Assembly (NCBI RefSeq): GCF_002879855.1
Contig: NZ_PNYB01000007.1
Coordinates: 203,957 to 267,956 of the forward strand
Origin: Trinickia soli
GTDB lineage: Bacteria > Pseudomonadota > Gammaproteobacteria > Burkholderiales > Burkholderiaceae
Reading direction: 5' to 3'
DNA length: 64,000 bases
Part shown: positions 8,710-18,257 of the stretch, piece by piece
How the letters are laid out: every line of letters begins with the position of its first letter
How positions within the stretch are numbered: the stretch's first letter is position 1
The notes under the pieces: generated by a model
The model's input: the letters and a program-made list of their open reading frames with translations, nothing else
Database searches by the model: none
Told to the model about the DNA's origin: nothing
Program-made: the position numbers and the translations under genes

Positions 8710-9703
8710 CGTTACCGCTCAACCGAGCGGCGCACCCGACGCGCCGCAAGCCGCTCCCGCGCCCTACGATGCCACCGCCAAGCAAAAGGCGCAGGCCAAG
8801 ACGGCGCGCATTCCGATCAAGGTCGTGCCGATCGAGAAGCTGAAGAAGCCCGAATGGATTCGCGTCCGGGCGGCGACGGGCAGCTCGCGTTTCTCGGAGA
8901 TCAAGCAGATCCTGCGCGAGCACAACCTGCATACGGTGTGCGAAGAGGCGAGTTGCCCGAACATCGGCGAATGCTTCGGCAAGGGCACGGCCACGTTCAT
9001 GATCATGGGTGACAAATGCACGCGCCGCTGCCCGTTCTGCGATGTGGGCCACGGCCGTCCCGATCCGCTCGATGCCGATGAGCCTTTGAATCTGGCTCGC
9101 ACGATCGCGGCGCTCAAGCTCAAATATGTCGTCATCACGAGCGTCGATCGCGACGATTTGCGCGACGGCGGCGCGGCTCACTTCGTCGAATGTATCAAGC
9201 ACGTGCGCGAGCATTCGCCGCTCACGCGCATCGAAATTCTCACGCCGGACTTCCGCGGCCGCCTCGATCGTGCGCTCGGCATCCTGAACGCAGCGCCGCC
9301 CGATGTCATGAACCACAACCTCGAAACGGTACCGCGGTTGTATAAGGAAGCGCGTCCGGGTTCGGACTACGCGCATTCGCTCAAGTTGCTGAAGGACTTC
9401 AAGGCGCTTCATCCTGACGTGGCGACGAAGTCGGGCCTCATGGTGGGCCTCGGTGAAACCGAGGAGGAGATCCTGCAGGTGATGCGCGATCTGCGCGCGC
9501 ATGATGTCGACATGCTGACGATCGGCCAGTACCTGCAACCGTCGGAGCATCACCTGCCCGTGCGCGCTTACGTGCATCCGGACACGTTCAAGATGTATGA
9601 GGAAGAGGCCTACAAGATGGGCTTCACGCATGCGGCCGTGGGCGCCATGGTGCGTTCGAGCTACCACGCCGATCAGCAAGCCCATGATGCCGGGGTGGTT
9701 TGA
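8702..9703 (+). CDS. lipA: Lipoyl synthase LipA
   Basis: Radical-SAM enzyme of 333 residues that inserts two sulfurs into octanoyl-lysine. The auxiliary cluster Cys motif [12 protein letters not shown] is followed by the radical-SAM CxxxCxxC (CTRRCPFC), with the conserved RSSYHAD tail carrying the Ser ligand of the auxiliary cluster. The N-terminal extension is Ala/Pro-rich. The ATG at 8702 overlaps the lipB stop, a common arrangement. A strong intrinsic terminator follows 13 bp after the stop. Confidence 0.97.
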   Translation: MTDVTAQPSGAPDAPQAAPAPYDATAKQKAQAKTARIPIKVVPIEKLKKPEWIRVRAATGSSRFSEIKQILREHNLHTVCEEASCPNIGECFGKGTATFMIMGDKCTRRCPFCDVGHGRPDPLDADEPLNLARTIAALKLKYVVITSVDRDDLRDGGAAHFVECIKHVREHSPLTRIEILTPDFRGRLDRALGILNAAPPDVMNHNLETVPRLYKEARPGSDYAHSLKLLKDFKALHPDVATKSGLMVGLGETEEEILQVMRDLRAHDVDMLTIGQYLQPSEHHLPVRAYVHPDTFKMYEEEAYKMGFTHAAVGAMVRSSYHADQQAHDAGVV

Positions 9704-9716
9704 CGGCTTTGGTGGG

Positions 9717-9748
9717 AACGGCTGTCGCTGATACGCGATAGCCGTTTT
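9717..9748 (+). terminator. Intrinsic terminator after lipA
   Basis: AACGGCTGTCGC pairs with GCGATAGCCGTT (12-bp stem with one G-U) around a 6-nt loop, and the right arm runs into TTTT. It lies 13 bp downstream of lipA. Confidence 0.85.
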
Positions 9749-9768
9749 GCGATTTCGCGATGCTGCGC

Positions 9769-9805
9769 TGCGGCGCGATCGGTCTTGGCGACCGATCGCG
9801 CCGCA
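9769..9805. repeat. 16-bp perfect inverted repeat
   Basis: Arms at 9769-9784 and 9790-9805 are perfectly complementary over 16 bp (core GCGATCGGTC/GACCGATCGC) with a TTGGC loop. No T-run follows on either strand, so it is not an obvious intrinsic terminator. It lies between the lipA terminator and the dctA control region. Confidence 0.7.
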
Positions 9806-9895
9806 TTCGTTTGTGCGCGCGCAATCAAAGCAATGCCGCGTGCTCGCATAGTCGCGCGGCAGCAAAAAAACAGACGAATTCATCGCTCCGAAAAG

Positions 9896-9931
9896 CCGGA
9901 CGCCCGCAGTCCGGATTTCCGGAAACCCGGA
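9896..9931. promoter_or_regulatory. Candidate DctD enhancer (clustered CCGGA dyads)
   Basis: Four CCGGA/TCCGG half-sites lie within 36 bp, including the 10-bp palindrome TTTCCGGAAA (9916-9925). The cluster sits about 65-100 bp upstream of the dctA -24 element, the usual distance for an NtrC-class enhancer. A near-consensus IHF site (AATCAA-N4-TAA, 9967-9979) lies between enhancer and promoter. Assignment to DctD is inferred from position. Confidence 0.45.
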
Positions 9932-9994
9932 TTTCAGCCGCTCGCCCTGGCTAATAACTTCAATAAAATCAAAGACTAACGAGAGATCTCACCC

Positions 9995-10010
9995 TGGCAT
10001 CGACCTTGCA
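9995..10010 (+). promoter_or_regulatory. Sigma-54 promoter of dctA
   Basis: TGGCAT-N5-TTGCA matches the -24/-12 consensus, with the invariant GG (9996-9997) and GC (10008-10009) exactly 10 bp apart. It is 65 bp upstream of the dctA ATG. The dctBD genes just downstream encode the matching sigma-54 activator. Confidence 0.85.
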
Positions 10011-10074
10011 ATCGCTTGGCCCGCGAACGGCCGCCTTTGGCCTATCGACTCTTTTTCCAAGCTGGGAGACACCG

Positions 10075-11382
10075 ATGCGTCCTTTGAAAAAACCCTTTTA
10101 CCGAATTCTCTATCTGCAGGTGCTTGCCGCGATCATCGCCGGCATCCTGCTCGGTCACTTTTCGAGCGCGCTCGCCATCGACATGAAGCCGCTCGGGGAC
10201 GCATTCATCAAACTCGTGAAAATGGTCATCGGCCCGATCATTTTCTGTACGGTTGTCTCCGGTATCGCCGGCATGGAGGACATGAAGAAGGTCGGTCGCG
10301 TCGGCGGCAAGGCGTTGCTCTACTTCGAAGTGATCTCGACTTTCGCCCTCGTGCTCGGCCTCATCGCCACGCACGTGCTGAAGCCGGGCGCCGGCTTCAA
10401 CGTCGACGTCAATTCGCTTGACGGCAAAGCCGTGGCCTCTTATGCGGCGAAAGCGCATGGCCAGAGCGCGGTCGACTTCTTCATGCACATCATTCCGCAC
10501 ACGATGATCGATGCGTTCGCGCAGGGCGAGATTCTGCAGATCCTGCTCGTCGCGCTGCTGTTCGGTAGCGTGCTCGCGACGATCGGCGAGCGTGGCAAGC
10601 CCGTCACCGATTTCATCGACAGCGTCTCGCAAGTGCTGTTCGGCATCGTGCGCATCGTGACGAAGCTCGCCCCCATCGGTGCGTTCGGCGCGATGGCGTT
10701 CACGATCGGCAAGTACGGCCTCGGCTCGCTGCTGCCGCTCATGAAGCTGATCGGCACCTTCTATCTGACCTCGATCGTGTTCGTGCTTGTCGTGCTGGGC
10801 ACCGTCGCACGCCTCGTCGGCTTCAACATCGTGCGCTTCATCGCCTACATCAAGGAAGAGATGCTGATCGTGCTTGGCACGAGCTCGTCCGAAGCCGCAC
10901 TCCCGCAACTGATGGCCAAGCTCGAGAAGCTCGGCTGCTCGCGCTCCGTCGTCGGTCTCGTCGTGCCCACGGGTTACTCGTTCAATCTCGACGGCACCAA
11001 CATCTACATGACGATGGCCGTGCTGTTCATTGCTCAGGCGACGAACACCGACCTCACGCTCATGCAGCAACTCACGCTGATCGCGGTCGCCATGCTGACC
11101 TCCAAGGGCGCGAGCGGCGTGACAGGCGCCGGATTCATCACGCTCGCGGCGACGCTTGCCGTGGTCCCGACGATTCCGCTTGCGGGTATGGTGCTGATTC
11201 TCGGCATCGATCGCTTCATGAGCGAATGCCGTGCGCTGACGAACCTCGTCGGCAACGGCGTGGCTACTGTCGTCGTCTCCGCCTGGGAGAAGGAGCTCGA
11301 CCGCTCGAAGCTGCGCGCCGCGCTGGGCCGCAATGGCAGCGCGGGGGAAGCCGAAGCGCAGACGAACGTGGCAGGCGTCTAA
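10075..11382 (+). CDS. dctA: C4-dicarboxylate:cation symporter DctA
   Basis: Dicarboxylate/amino acid:cation symporter (DAACS) family, 435 residues, with many hydrophobic segments. The serine-rich re-entrant loop [10 protein letters not shown] and the substrate/cation site [12 protein letters not shown] are both present. It imports succinate, fumarate and malate with protons or sodium. The ATG at 10075 has a GGGAG ribosome site. Upstream lie a sigma-54 promoter and a candidate enhancer, and immediately downstream dctB-dctD, so expression is very likely induced by external C4-dicarboxylates through DctBD. Confidence 0.96.
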   Translation: MRPLKKPFYRILYLQVLAAIIAGILLGHFSSALAIDMKPLGDAFIKLVKMVIGPIIFCTVVSGIAGMEDMKKVGRVGGKALLYFEVISTFALVLGLIATHVLKPGAGFNVDVNSLDGKAVASYAAKAHGQSAVDFFMHIIPHTMIDAFAQGEILQILLVALLFGSVLATIGERGKPVTDFIDSVSQVLFGIVRIVTKLAPIGAFGAMAFTIGKYGLGSLLPLMKLIGTFYLTSIVFVLVVLGTVARLVGFNIVRFIAYIKEEMLIVLGTSSSEAALPQLMAKLEKLGCSRSVVGLVVPTGYSFNLDGTNIYMTMAVLFIAQATNTDLTLMQQLTLIAVAMLTSKGASGVTGAGFITLAATLAVVPTIPLAGMVLILGIDRFMSECRALTNLVGNGVATVVVSAWEKELDRSKLRAALGRNGSAGEAEAQTNVAGV

Positions 11383-11468
11383 GCAGGCCGACATTGTGTG
11401 GCACGGCCGGCCGGGCGCGATCGGCTGTGCCACAATAGCTCACTCGCTCAAGCCCGGAATTGCCCACC

Positions 11469-13391
11469 GTGACGCGCCGTCTCATTGTCGTTCTTGCGCT
11501 CGCCGCGGCGCTCGTCGCGCTGTGCAGCGCGACGTGGCATCTTGCCTGGCGGCGCGGGATCGGCGCTTTGCAGCAGCAAGCCACCGTGCGGGCCGACCGT
11601 AACGTCAGTGCATTGGCCGACACGCTCGAGCGCTATGAATCGCTGTCCTATCTCGTCGCCAGTCAACCGGTTGTCGGCGAGGCGCTCGAAACCGGCGCGC
11701 CCGATGCCATCGAGCGCGCCAATCGGTACCTCTCGGACGCGAACGCACACGCGCACGCCGACGTTACCTACATCATCCGCGCCGACGGCCTCTGCCTGTC
11801 GGCCAGCAACTGGGACCGCGCCGACAGCTTCGCGGGGTCGCAGTACCGCTTTCGGCCGTACTTTGTCGACGCGATGGGCGCGCACGTCGGCCGCTTTTTC
11901 GGCATCGGCACGGTCTCGCACGTGCCTGGCTACTACATCTCCCAACCCGTCTATCGAGGCGGCCGGATCGTCGGCGTGGCGGTGCTCAAGCTCAATCTCG
12001 AATGGTTTGCGGGCGCCGATGCGAACGAGCCTGTGTTTGTCGTCGACAAGCACGGGGTGATCTTCCTGTCGTCGGTGCCGGCGTGGAAGTACCGCACGGT
12101 GCGCGACTTGCCGCGCGAAGTCACCGCAGCCATCGAAGAGACGCGCCAATACGCTCAGCAGTCGATTTCGAAGCTGCCGATCACGCCGGTGCGCGCGCTC
12201 AATGCGTCGGAGGCGCGCGTTGTGCGCGTCGGCTCGCGACGGTTCTCGCCATATTACCTGCTGACGCAGCGCGGCCTCGGTGTGCCCGACTGGCAGTTGA
12301 TGACGCTCGCGCCGGTCGACCCGGTTCTCGACGACGCGCGCAATGCGACGGCCGCTGTCGGGTTCGGGTTCGTCTCGCTTTGCTTGCTGGCGTTTTATTG
12401 GCGCATGCGACGGGCGCGTTTGCGCGAGATGATGAAGGGGCGCACGTTGTTGCAAAAGGCCTATGCGGAACTGAATCAGCGCGTCGAAGAACGCACGGCA
12501 GATTTGCAGGCCGCGAACGCGCAGTTGCAGACCGAAGTAGCCGAGCGCACGCGCGCCGAGAACGAACTGCGCGCGGCGCACGCCGAGCTGCTGCAAACGA
12601 GCAAGCTCGCGGCGCTCGGTCAGATGGCCGCCGGCATTACGCATGAGCTCAATCAGCCGCTGACGGCACTGCGCACGTTCTCCGACAACACGCGCGTGCT
12701 GATCGAGCGCGGCGCGCTGGCCGACGCGCGCGAGAACCTGGAGGCGATCGGCGCATTGACCGATCGCATGGGCAAGATCACGAATCAGCTGAAGCTGTTC
12801 GTCGGCCGCGCGCAGACGCACAATGCGCGCTCGCCGGTCGCACGAGCGCTGCGCAACGCGCTGCAATTGCTGCAAAAGCGGCTGCAACCGGTATCGCTGC
12901 AACTGCGCATACGCGAGGTCCGGACGTTGGCCGATCCTCGATCGCAACCGGCGCCGATCGATGCTGGCGGCTACCGGCCGTTCGATGTGACAGCCGAGCA
13001 CGCCTCGTTGATTGCATATTGCGACGACCTGCGGCTCGAACAGGCGCTCATCAATCTGATTGGCAATGCGCTCGACGCGCTCGATACGGTCGCAAGCCCC
13101 CGGCTTTGTATCGACGTCGATGTCGCCGACGAAGCACTGGCGATCGCGGTGCGCGACAATGGCCCGGGGATTGCCGCCGATGTCCTGCCCCGGCTGTTCG
13201 AGCCTTTTTTCACGACGAAGCAGACCGGCAAAGGGCTGGGGCTCGGTCTTGCGATCGCCTCGTCGATCGCGCGCGATTGCGGTGGCTCGCTTGGCGCGCA
13301 CAACGATGCGGGCGGCGGCGCGGTGTTTGTGCTGACGCTGCGCCGTGCGACAACCCTTGCGCCTCAACCTGACCCTGCTGCGCCGCGCTGA
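11469..13391 (+). CDS. dctB: C4-dicarboxylate sensor histidine kinase DctB
   Basis: Membrane sensor kinase of 640 residues. Transmembrane helix 1 (about residues 4-24) precedes a periplasmic double-PDC/Cache sensor domain (about 45-290); a second helix (about 295-312) follows, then a coiled-coil signalling helix, a HisKA domain with phospho-accepting His392 in [10 protein letters not shown], and an HATPase domain with N-box [10 protein letters not shown] and G-boxes DNGPGIA and GKGLGLGL. The start is either GTG 11469 (taken here) or TTG 11460; neither has a strong ribosome site. It senses periplasmic C4-dicarboxylates and phosphorylates DctD. Confidence 0.93.
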   Translation: MTRRLIVVLALAAALVALCSATWHLAWRRGIGALQQQATVRADRNVSALADTLERYESLSYLVASQPVVGEALETGAPDAIERANRYLSDANAHAHADVTYIIRADGLCLSASNWDRADSFAGSQYRFRPYFVDAMGAHVGRFFGIGTVSHVPGYYISQPVYRGGRIVGVAVLKLNLEWFAGADANEPVFVVDKHGVIFLSSVPAWKYRTVRDLPREVTAAIEETRQYAQQSISKLPITPVRALNASEARVVRVGSRRFSPYYLLTQRGLGVPDWQLMTLAPVDPVLDDARNATAAVGFGFVSLCLLAFYWRMRRARLREMMKGRTLLQKAYAELNQRVEERTADLQAANAQLQTEVAERTRAENELRAAHAELLQTSKLAALGQMAAGITHELNQPLTALRTFSDNTRVLIERGALADARENLEAIGALTDRMGKITNQLKLFVGRAQTHNARSPVARALRNALQLLQKRLQPVSLQLRIREVRTLADPRSQPAPIDAGGYRPFDVTAEHASLIAYCDDLRLEQALINLIGNALDALDTVASPRLCIDVDVADEALAIAVRDNGPGIAADVLPRLFEPFFTTKQTGKGLGLGLAIASSIARDCGGSLGAHNDAGGGAVFVLTLRRATTLAPQPDPAAPR

Positions 13392-13432
13392 GGCGGCTTC
13401 CTCTTCAACGCTTACGAATGATTCGGATCGAT

Positions 13433-14821
13433 ATGAACGCGACGGCGGCGACGGACAACCCGCAGGTGATCTTCATCGAAGACGACGAACTCGTGCGGCG
13501 CGCAAGCGTGCAGAGCTTGCAACTCGCAGGGCTCACCGTGGCGGGGTTCGACTCGGTTGAAGCGGCGCGCCACGTGTTGGAGGCGCCCTTCGATGAATTC
13601 GCCGGCGTGATCGTCAGCGACATTCGATTGCCCGGCGCGAGCGGCCTCGATCTGCTCGCGGAGTGTCGCGAGCGCGCGCCTGATGTGCCCGTGGTGCTCG
13701 TCACGGGGCACGGCGACATTTCGATGGCGGTTCAGGCGATGCGCGACGGCGCCTACGACTTCGTCGAGAAGCCGTTCGCGGCGGAGCGGCTCATCGACAC
13801 TGTGCGCCGCGCACTCGAACGTCGTCGGCTACTGCTGGAGAACGTCGCGTTGCGGCGCGAACTCGCCGCTCGCGATGCACTGGTGCCGCGCATCATCGGG
13901 CGTAGCGCCGCCATCGACGAGGTACGCCGCCTGATCGTCAACGTTGCGCCGACCGACGCGTCGGTGCTCATCATCGGCGATACCGGCACGGGCAAAGAAC
14001 TCGTGGCTCGCAGCTTGCATGAACTCTCGGCGCGCAAGGCGGGGGCGTTCGTCGCCATCAATTGCGGCGCGCTGCCCGAGTCGATGTTCGAGTCGGAAAT
14101 GTTCGGCTATGAAGCGGGTGCTTTCACGGGCGCAATGAAGCGTCGCATCGGCAAGTTCGAGCACGCATCGGGCGGCACCGTCTTTCTCGACGAGATCGAG
14201 AGCATGCCGCCCGCGCTGCAGGTAAAGCTGCTGCGTGTGCTGCAAGAGGGCACGCTCGAACGTTTGGGATCGAATCAGCCGGTGCGCGTCGATCTGCGCA
14301 TCGTCGCGGCGGCCAAGGGCGATATGCAGGCGCTCGTGTCGTCGGGCGTATTTCGGCGCGATCTGCTTTACCGCCTCGATGTCGTGACGATCGCGCTGCC
14401 GGCGCTTGCGGAGCGACGTGAAGACATCGTGCCGTTGATCGAACACTTCGTGCTCGATGCCGCGGTGCGCTACGGCCGGCCGGCGCCGATGCTGACGACG
14501 CGCCAACGCGCCGATCTCATGGCGCGCGACTGGCCCGGGAACGTCCGCGAGCTGCGCAATGCCGCCGATCGGCTCGTGCTCGGCATCCAGCCCGCGCCAA
14601 GCGGCCGTGCCGGTGAAGCGGCGCCGGCGCGATCGCTGAAGGAACGGGTCGAGCAATTCGAGCGGGCGGCAATCGCCGAAGCGCTCGAACGGCATGACGG
14701 AGCCGTTTCGAGCGCGGCCGACGAACTGCAGATCGGCAAGGCGACGCTTTACGAGAAGATCAAACGATACGGCCTCGCCGAACGTGGCGAGGCCGGGAAG
14801 GATTCAAATCAGGAAGCATGA
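13433..14821 (+). CDS. dctD: Sigma-54-dependent response regulator DctD
   Basis: NtrC-class activator of about 462 residues: receiver domain with phospho-acceptor Asp63 in VSDIRLPG, AAA+ domain with Walker A GDTGTGKE and the sigma-54-contacting GAFTGA loop, and a C-terminal Fis-type helix-turn-helix (SSAADELQIGKATLYEKIKRYGL). The ATG at 13433 is chosen for the GGA upstream; ATG 13418 is an alternative. It follows dctB by about 40 bp and should activate the sigma-54 promoter of dctA. Confidence 0.94.
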   Translation: MNATAATDNPQVIFIEDDELVRRASVQSLQLAGLTVAGFDSVEAARHVLEAPFDEFAGVIVSDIRLPGASGLDLLAECRERAPDVPVVLVTGHGDISMAVQAMRDGAYDFVEKPFAAERLIDTVRRALERRRLLLENVALRRELAARDALVPRIIGRSAAIDEVRRLIVNVAPTDASVLIIGDTGTGKELVARSLHELSARKAGAFVAINCGALPESMFESEMFGYEAGAFTGAMKRRIGKFEHASGGTVFLDEIESMPPALQVKLLRVLQEGTLERLGSNQPVRVDLRIVAAAKGDMQALVSSGVFRRDLLYRLDVVTIALPALAERREDIVPLIEHFVLDAAVRYGRPAPMLTTRQRADLMARDWPGNVRELRNAADRLVLGIQPAPSGRAGEAAPARSLKERVEQFERAAIAEALERHDGAVSSAADELQIGKATLYEKIKRYGLAERGEAGKDSNQEA

Positions 14822-14880
14822 AGCCTGAGGCCTGAGGCCGCGCAGACCGTGCGTCTCGCGCGCCTGCGCCATGCGCGGTG

Positions 14881-15411
14881 TCAGGCCGAGCCGAGCGCCT
14901 TTTGCAGCAGCTGATCGAGTTCGGCGAACTGCGGCTCGCCGACGTAACGCTTCAGAATCGTGCCGTTCTTGTCGACGACGAATGTCGTCGGCGTCATTTG
15001 CACGTTGCCGAATGCTTTGGCGGCGCTGCCGTCGTCCATGGCCACCTTGAACGGCAACTGCCGCGTTTGCGCGTAGTTGACCACGTACATCGGCGCGTCG
15101 TACTTCATGGCGACGGCGACGAATTCGAGCCCACGCCCCTTGAAGCGGTTGTAGGTATCGACCATCTGCGGCATCTCTTTGATGCAGGTTTCGCAGTCGG
15201 TCGCCCAGAAGTTGACGAGATACACCTTACCCTTCAGATCCGCCGTCGACAGCTTCTGGCTGGACAGCAGCGTGAAGGTGGCATCGGGCACATGCTGGCT
15301 GCTGCCGAAGGCGAAGTAGCCGGCGATGGCGATAGCGACCGCTGCGGCGGCGAGCGCGACGTAGCGCACGGGGCTCGCGCGGCGGGCGGGGGAAGCGGGA
15401 GTCTGGCTCAT
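14881..15411 (-). CDS. TlpA/ResA-type membrane-anchored thioredoxin
   Basis: Protein of 176 residues with one N-terminal membrane anchor (about 15-36) and a periplasmic thioredoxin-fold domain of the TlpA-like family. The redox motif is CETC in FWATDCETCIKEMP, and the cis-Pro lies in MTPTTF. Such proteins reduce periplasmic disulfides, for example in cytochrome c maturation or copper-site assembly; the partner here cannot be told. It converges with dctD, 59 bp apart, and is divergent from a lipoprotein gene. Confidence 0.88.
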   Translation of the reverse strand: MSQTPASPARRASPVRYVALAAAAVAIAIAGYFAFGSSQHVPDATFTLLSSQKLSTADLKGKVYLVNFWATDCETCIKEMPQMVDTYNRFKGRGLEFVAVAMKYDAPMYVVNYAQTRQLPFKVAMDDGSAAKAFGNVQMTPTTFVVDKNGTILKRYVGEPQFAELDQLLQKALGSA

Positions 15412-15636
15412 GAGTACGACCTCTTGCTGGGCAATCGCGACCGGCTGAAGTCAAGGGGCCACATCAAGGGAAGGCGGCCCGCAGTGCGATTCGGCGCCGC
15501 TATTTTAGCCTTAATTGCCCGGTGTGGAGGTTGGGGGGCCGACGCGCAATGCGAAGGCCGGCGGCAGCGGGCGTCGATGAAGGATAATGCCGTTCTCGTG
15601 CTGTTGCCCCGTTTCGATCGTTCTCACTTTTCCCGT

Positions 15637-16266
15637 ATGCGTTTTTGTCACCGTGGCTGGCCTCTCAGCCTGCGTTCGACGTTGCCGCGCTCCTTCGCTG
15701 CGGCGTTCCTGTCACCTTTGCGCGCACACTGCGCGGCTCCGCGGGCAGTGCTTCGACTGCTCGCATGCGCCGCATTCCTTGCGGCGTGTTCGCCGGCCTA
15801 TAACTGGCGCACGGTCGCCGACCCCGCGGAGGGCTACGAGATCGATTTGCCGGCGAAGCCGACGGTCGACGAGCGCAGCGTCGATATCGCCGGTCGTCCG
15901 CTGCCAATGCACGTTCGCGCGGCGCACACGCAAGGCGCCGTCTTTGCGATTGCGGCGATCGATCTACCGCGCGACGACGCACAACTGCAGCAGTCGGTGA
16001 TCGACGCATTGCGCAGCGCCCTTGCACGCAACCTGGGCACGTCGCCGCTCGAGCGTGCCGTCCAGGTGCCGCTGTCGGCCGGCGCGACGGCGCCCGGAAT
16101 CGAGATCGTCGCAACGGGCGCGGCCGGTCCAGCGCACGAGCAACGCACGATCCACGCCTGGATCGTAGGACGAGGACGGCATGTGTATCAGGCCGCCATC
16201 GTTGCGGCGCATGCGCCGCCGCAAGAGCAGTCGGATCAATTCTTCGGCTCTTTGAAAGTCCGGTAA
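15637..16266 (+). CDS. Putative lipoprotein, function unknown
   Basis: Predicted lipoprotein of about 209 residues from the ATG at 15637 (ATG 15577 is an alternative). A hydrophobic stretch ends in the lipobox LAAC followed by SPAY. The mature domain of about 160 residues has WRTVADPAEGYEIDLPAKP near its start, like small betaproteobacterial periplasmic proteins of unknown function, and ends FFGSLKVR. A GATAAT hexamer at 15583 could be the -10. The deep position of the lipobox (about residue 49) makes the start uncertain. I do not recognise a specific function. Confidence 0.65.
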   Translation: MRFCHRGWPLSLRSTLPRSFAAAFLSPLRAHCAAPRAVLRLLACAAFLAACSPAYNWRTVADPAEGYEIDLPAKPTVDERSVDIAGRPLPMHVRAAHTQGAVFAIAAIDLPRDDAQLQQSVIDALRSALARNLGTSPLERAVQVPLSAGATAPGIEIVATGAAGPAHEQRTIHAWIVGRGRHVYQAAIVAAHAPPQEQSDQFFGSLKVR

Positions 16267-16392
16267 CGAATGGACGGCGCAACGACGACTGCGGCAAATC
16301 GCCACGGCCGGTGATGCGCGGTGGCGGGCGATTCATTGAAATTTCGCCGCGCCAGGCGCGGCGCATCCTCGGATTTTTGGTAGGTTTGTGCT

Positions 16393-16415
16393 CTATCCAC
16401 AGCGGATGTGGATAA
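16393..16415. promoter_or_regulatory. Paired inverted DnaA boxes
   Basis: CTATCCACA (one mismatch to TTATNCACA) and TGTGGATAA (exact, reverse orientation) form an 8-bp perfect inverted repeat around GCGGA. A further exact reverse-orientation box, TGTGTATAA, is at 16583-16591. DnaA binding is inferred from sequence only. Confidence 0.5.
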
Positions 16416-16569
16416 CTCTGTTGAGAACTTGGGGCGAGCCGTACCAATTGCCAACGTGAAATGAGTGGTGCGACCCAATCCGGCAATTCCAAAAATTCAA
16501 ATACCCTTAAAAATCAACCTGCTGTACCACAACGCTCGTGTGATGCCTTCAAACGGTCGTCAGGTTGGG

Positions 16570-16615
16570 GCGCTGTCGCATTTGTGTATAAGTCAAGTCT
16601 TGACAGCGCTTTTTT
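16570..16615 (+). terminator. Candidate intrinsic terminator near comM 3' end
   Basis: GCGCTGTC (16570-16577) pairs with GACAGCGC (16602-16609), followed directly by a T-run. The 24-nt interior itself contains a GTCAAG/CTTGAC hairpin. It is oriented to end rightward transcription arriving from the lipoprotein gene or from a transcript within the gap. Confidence 0.55.
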
Positions 16616-16619
16616 GTGC

Positions 16620-18257
16620 CTATCCAGCGGGAAAGACGCGCCGATATTGGACTGCCTCGGCGATCTGGCCGGCATTGGGCATCATGTCACCGGCAAGATC
16701 GGCGATCGAGCGAGCGACCTTCAACACGCGGTAGTAGGCGCGCGCCGACCAGCGAAAACGTTCGCTCGCTTCGCGCAGCAGCGCTTCGCTCGCGGCGTCC
16801 AAACGGCAGACATCGTCGGTTTCGCGTCCGGTCAGCTCGCGATTCGTCTTGCCTTGCCGCGCCATTTGCCGCTCACGCGCAGCGGCCACGCGTGCTGCGA
16901 CAGCCATGCTCGGCTCGCCCTTTTCGCCCTTTTCGCCGGTGCGCACGCTCAATTCGGCGGGTGTCAGGGCCGGCAGTTCGATCTGAATGTCGATCCGGTC
17001 GACGAGCGGCCCCGACAATTTGCGCAGATAGCGCGTGGCGACTTCGGGCGTGCAGCGGCAACGGCCGCCCGGATCGCCGCGCCAGCCGCACGGGCATGGG
17101 TTCATCGCTGCGACGAGCTGGCAGGCGGCCGGGAAGTCGACCTGCAGCGCGGCGCGCGAGACCGTGATTCGCCCTGCTTCCAGCGGCTCCCGGAGCATTT
17201 CCAGCACATGACGATCGAACTCCGGCAGTTCATCGAGAAACAGGACGCCGAGATGCGCGAGCGTGATTTCGCCCGGCTGCGGCGGGTTGCGACCACCGAC
17301 GAGCGCCGCCGCACTCGAAGAATGATGGGGCGCGCGGAACGGCCGTTGCCGCCACTGCGTCGGTGAGAAACCGAGTGCGCTGGCCGAAAGCAGGGCGGCC
17401 GAGCTGAGCGCCTCGTCGTCCGTCATGGGCGGCAACAGGGCCGGCAGCCGCGCTGCGAGCATCGACTTGCCGGCGCCGGGCGGGCCGACCATGAGCACAT
17501 GATGGCCGCCGGCCGCAGCCACTTCGAGCGCACGACGGGCGCCATGCTGGCCGATCACGTCCGCCATGTCGGGTCCGGGAGCCGGCGCCGCCCTCTGCCC
17601 GGGCGCGGGCGGCGCAATGGGGGTGAGCCGCGCCTGTCCGTCTCCGCGCAGATGGGCGCAGAGTTCCGGCAAACCGGCCGCCCCGAATACCGCGACGCCC
17701 GGCACGAGTGCCGCCTCCGCGGCGCTCGATGCAGGCAGATACAGTTGCGGTAGATCGTCGAGCGCAGCCGGTTCAGCGCGAGCGGAACGACCGCCGGCCT
17801 GCGCGCCGCCCGCGCCCCTTGTGCCAACGTGAGCCGCCGCCGGTGACGAAGCCGCCCGACCGCTACGCGCGGTTCCGCAAGCCATCGCGAACGCGCCACG
17901 CATCGGCCGCAGTGCGCCGGTGAGCGAGAGTTCACCGGCGAATTCGCGTTCGCCGAGCGCACCAGCGGGGATTTGTCCACTGGCCGCGAGGATGCCCAGG
18001 GCGATAGGCAGGTCGAAGCGGCCCGACTCTTTGGGCAGATCAGCCGGCGCCAGATTGACGGTGATACGGCGGACGGGAAATTCGAAGCCGCAGTTTTGCA
18101 GCGCGGCGCGCACGCGCTCGCGGCTCTCGCGCACTTCGAGGTCGGGCAGACCGACGATAGAAAACGACGGCAGCCCGTTGGCGAGATGAACTTCGACGGT
18201 AACTTCAGGCGCGCGGCCGGCGGCCGGCGCGCGCGAGCGCACCACGGCAAGCGACAT
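16620..18257 (-). CDS. comM: YifB/ComM-family Mg chelatase-like AAA+ ATPase
   Basis: AAA+ protein of 545 residues: N-terminal Lon-protease-like fold domain (1-200), Walker A GPPGAGKS (258-265), Walker B VLFLDELPEF, a Cys-rich NPCPCGWRGDPGGRCRC segment and a C-terminal Mg-chelatase-type helical domain. ComM is a hexameric helicase that drives branch migration in natural transformation. The ATG at 18257 has an AAGGAG ribosome site; the frame stays open upstream, but that sequence is low complexity. Odd feature: residues about 130-165 are an Ala/Gly/Arg-rich insertion where the family normally has a short linker. Confidence 0.93.
   Translation of the reverse strand: MSLAVVRSRAPAAGRAPEVTVEVHLANGLPSFSIVGLPDLEVRESRERVRAALQNCGFEFPVRRITVNLAPADLPKESGRFDLPIALGILAASGQIPAGALGEREFAGELSLTGALRPMRGAFAMACGTARSGRAASSPAAAHVGTRGAGGAQAGGRSARAEPAALDDLPQLYLPASSAAEAALVPGVAVFGAAGLPELCAHLRGDGQARLTPIAPPAPGQRAAPAPGPDMADVIGQHGARRALEVAAAGGHHVLMVGPPGAGKSMLAARLPALLPPMTDDEALSSAALLSASALGFSPTQWRQRPFRAPHHSSSAAALVGGRNPPQPGEITLAHLGVLFLDELPEFDRHVLEMLREPLEAGRITVSRAALQVDFPAACQLVAAMNPCPCGWRGDPGGRCRCTPEVATRYLRKLSGPLVDRIDIQIELPALTPAELSVRTGEKGEKGEPSMAVAARVAAARERQMARQGKTNRELTGRETDDVCRLDAASEALLREASERFRWSARAYYRVLKVARSIADLAGDMMPNAGQIAEAVQYRRVFPAG

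Larger units (their letters stand above)
16267..16619. other. 353-bp gap with DnaA-box matches and a hairpin
   Basis: This region lies between the lipoprotein gene and the 3' end of comM. It is clearly richer in A/T than its surroundings around 16480-16520, carries two consensus DnaA boxes and a one-mismatch third, and ends in a terminator-like hairpin. I see no convincing reading frame. A small RNA gene is possible but unproven. Confidence 0.5.

Noticed and set aside
14878..15576. Rightward extension of the lipoprotein frame back to 14878
   Set aside because: It runs antisense through the TlpA-like gene and lacks any motif; the lipoprotein begins near 15577-15637.
16393..16591. Chromosomal replication origin
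   Set aside because: DnaA boxes are present, but dnaA, dnaN, gyrB, gidA, rpmH and par genes are all absent from the neighbourhood; kept only as a DnaA-box cluster.
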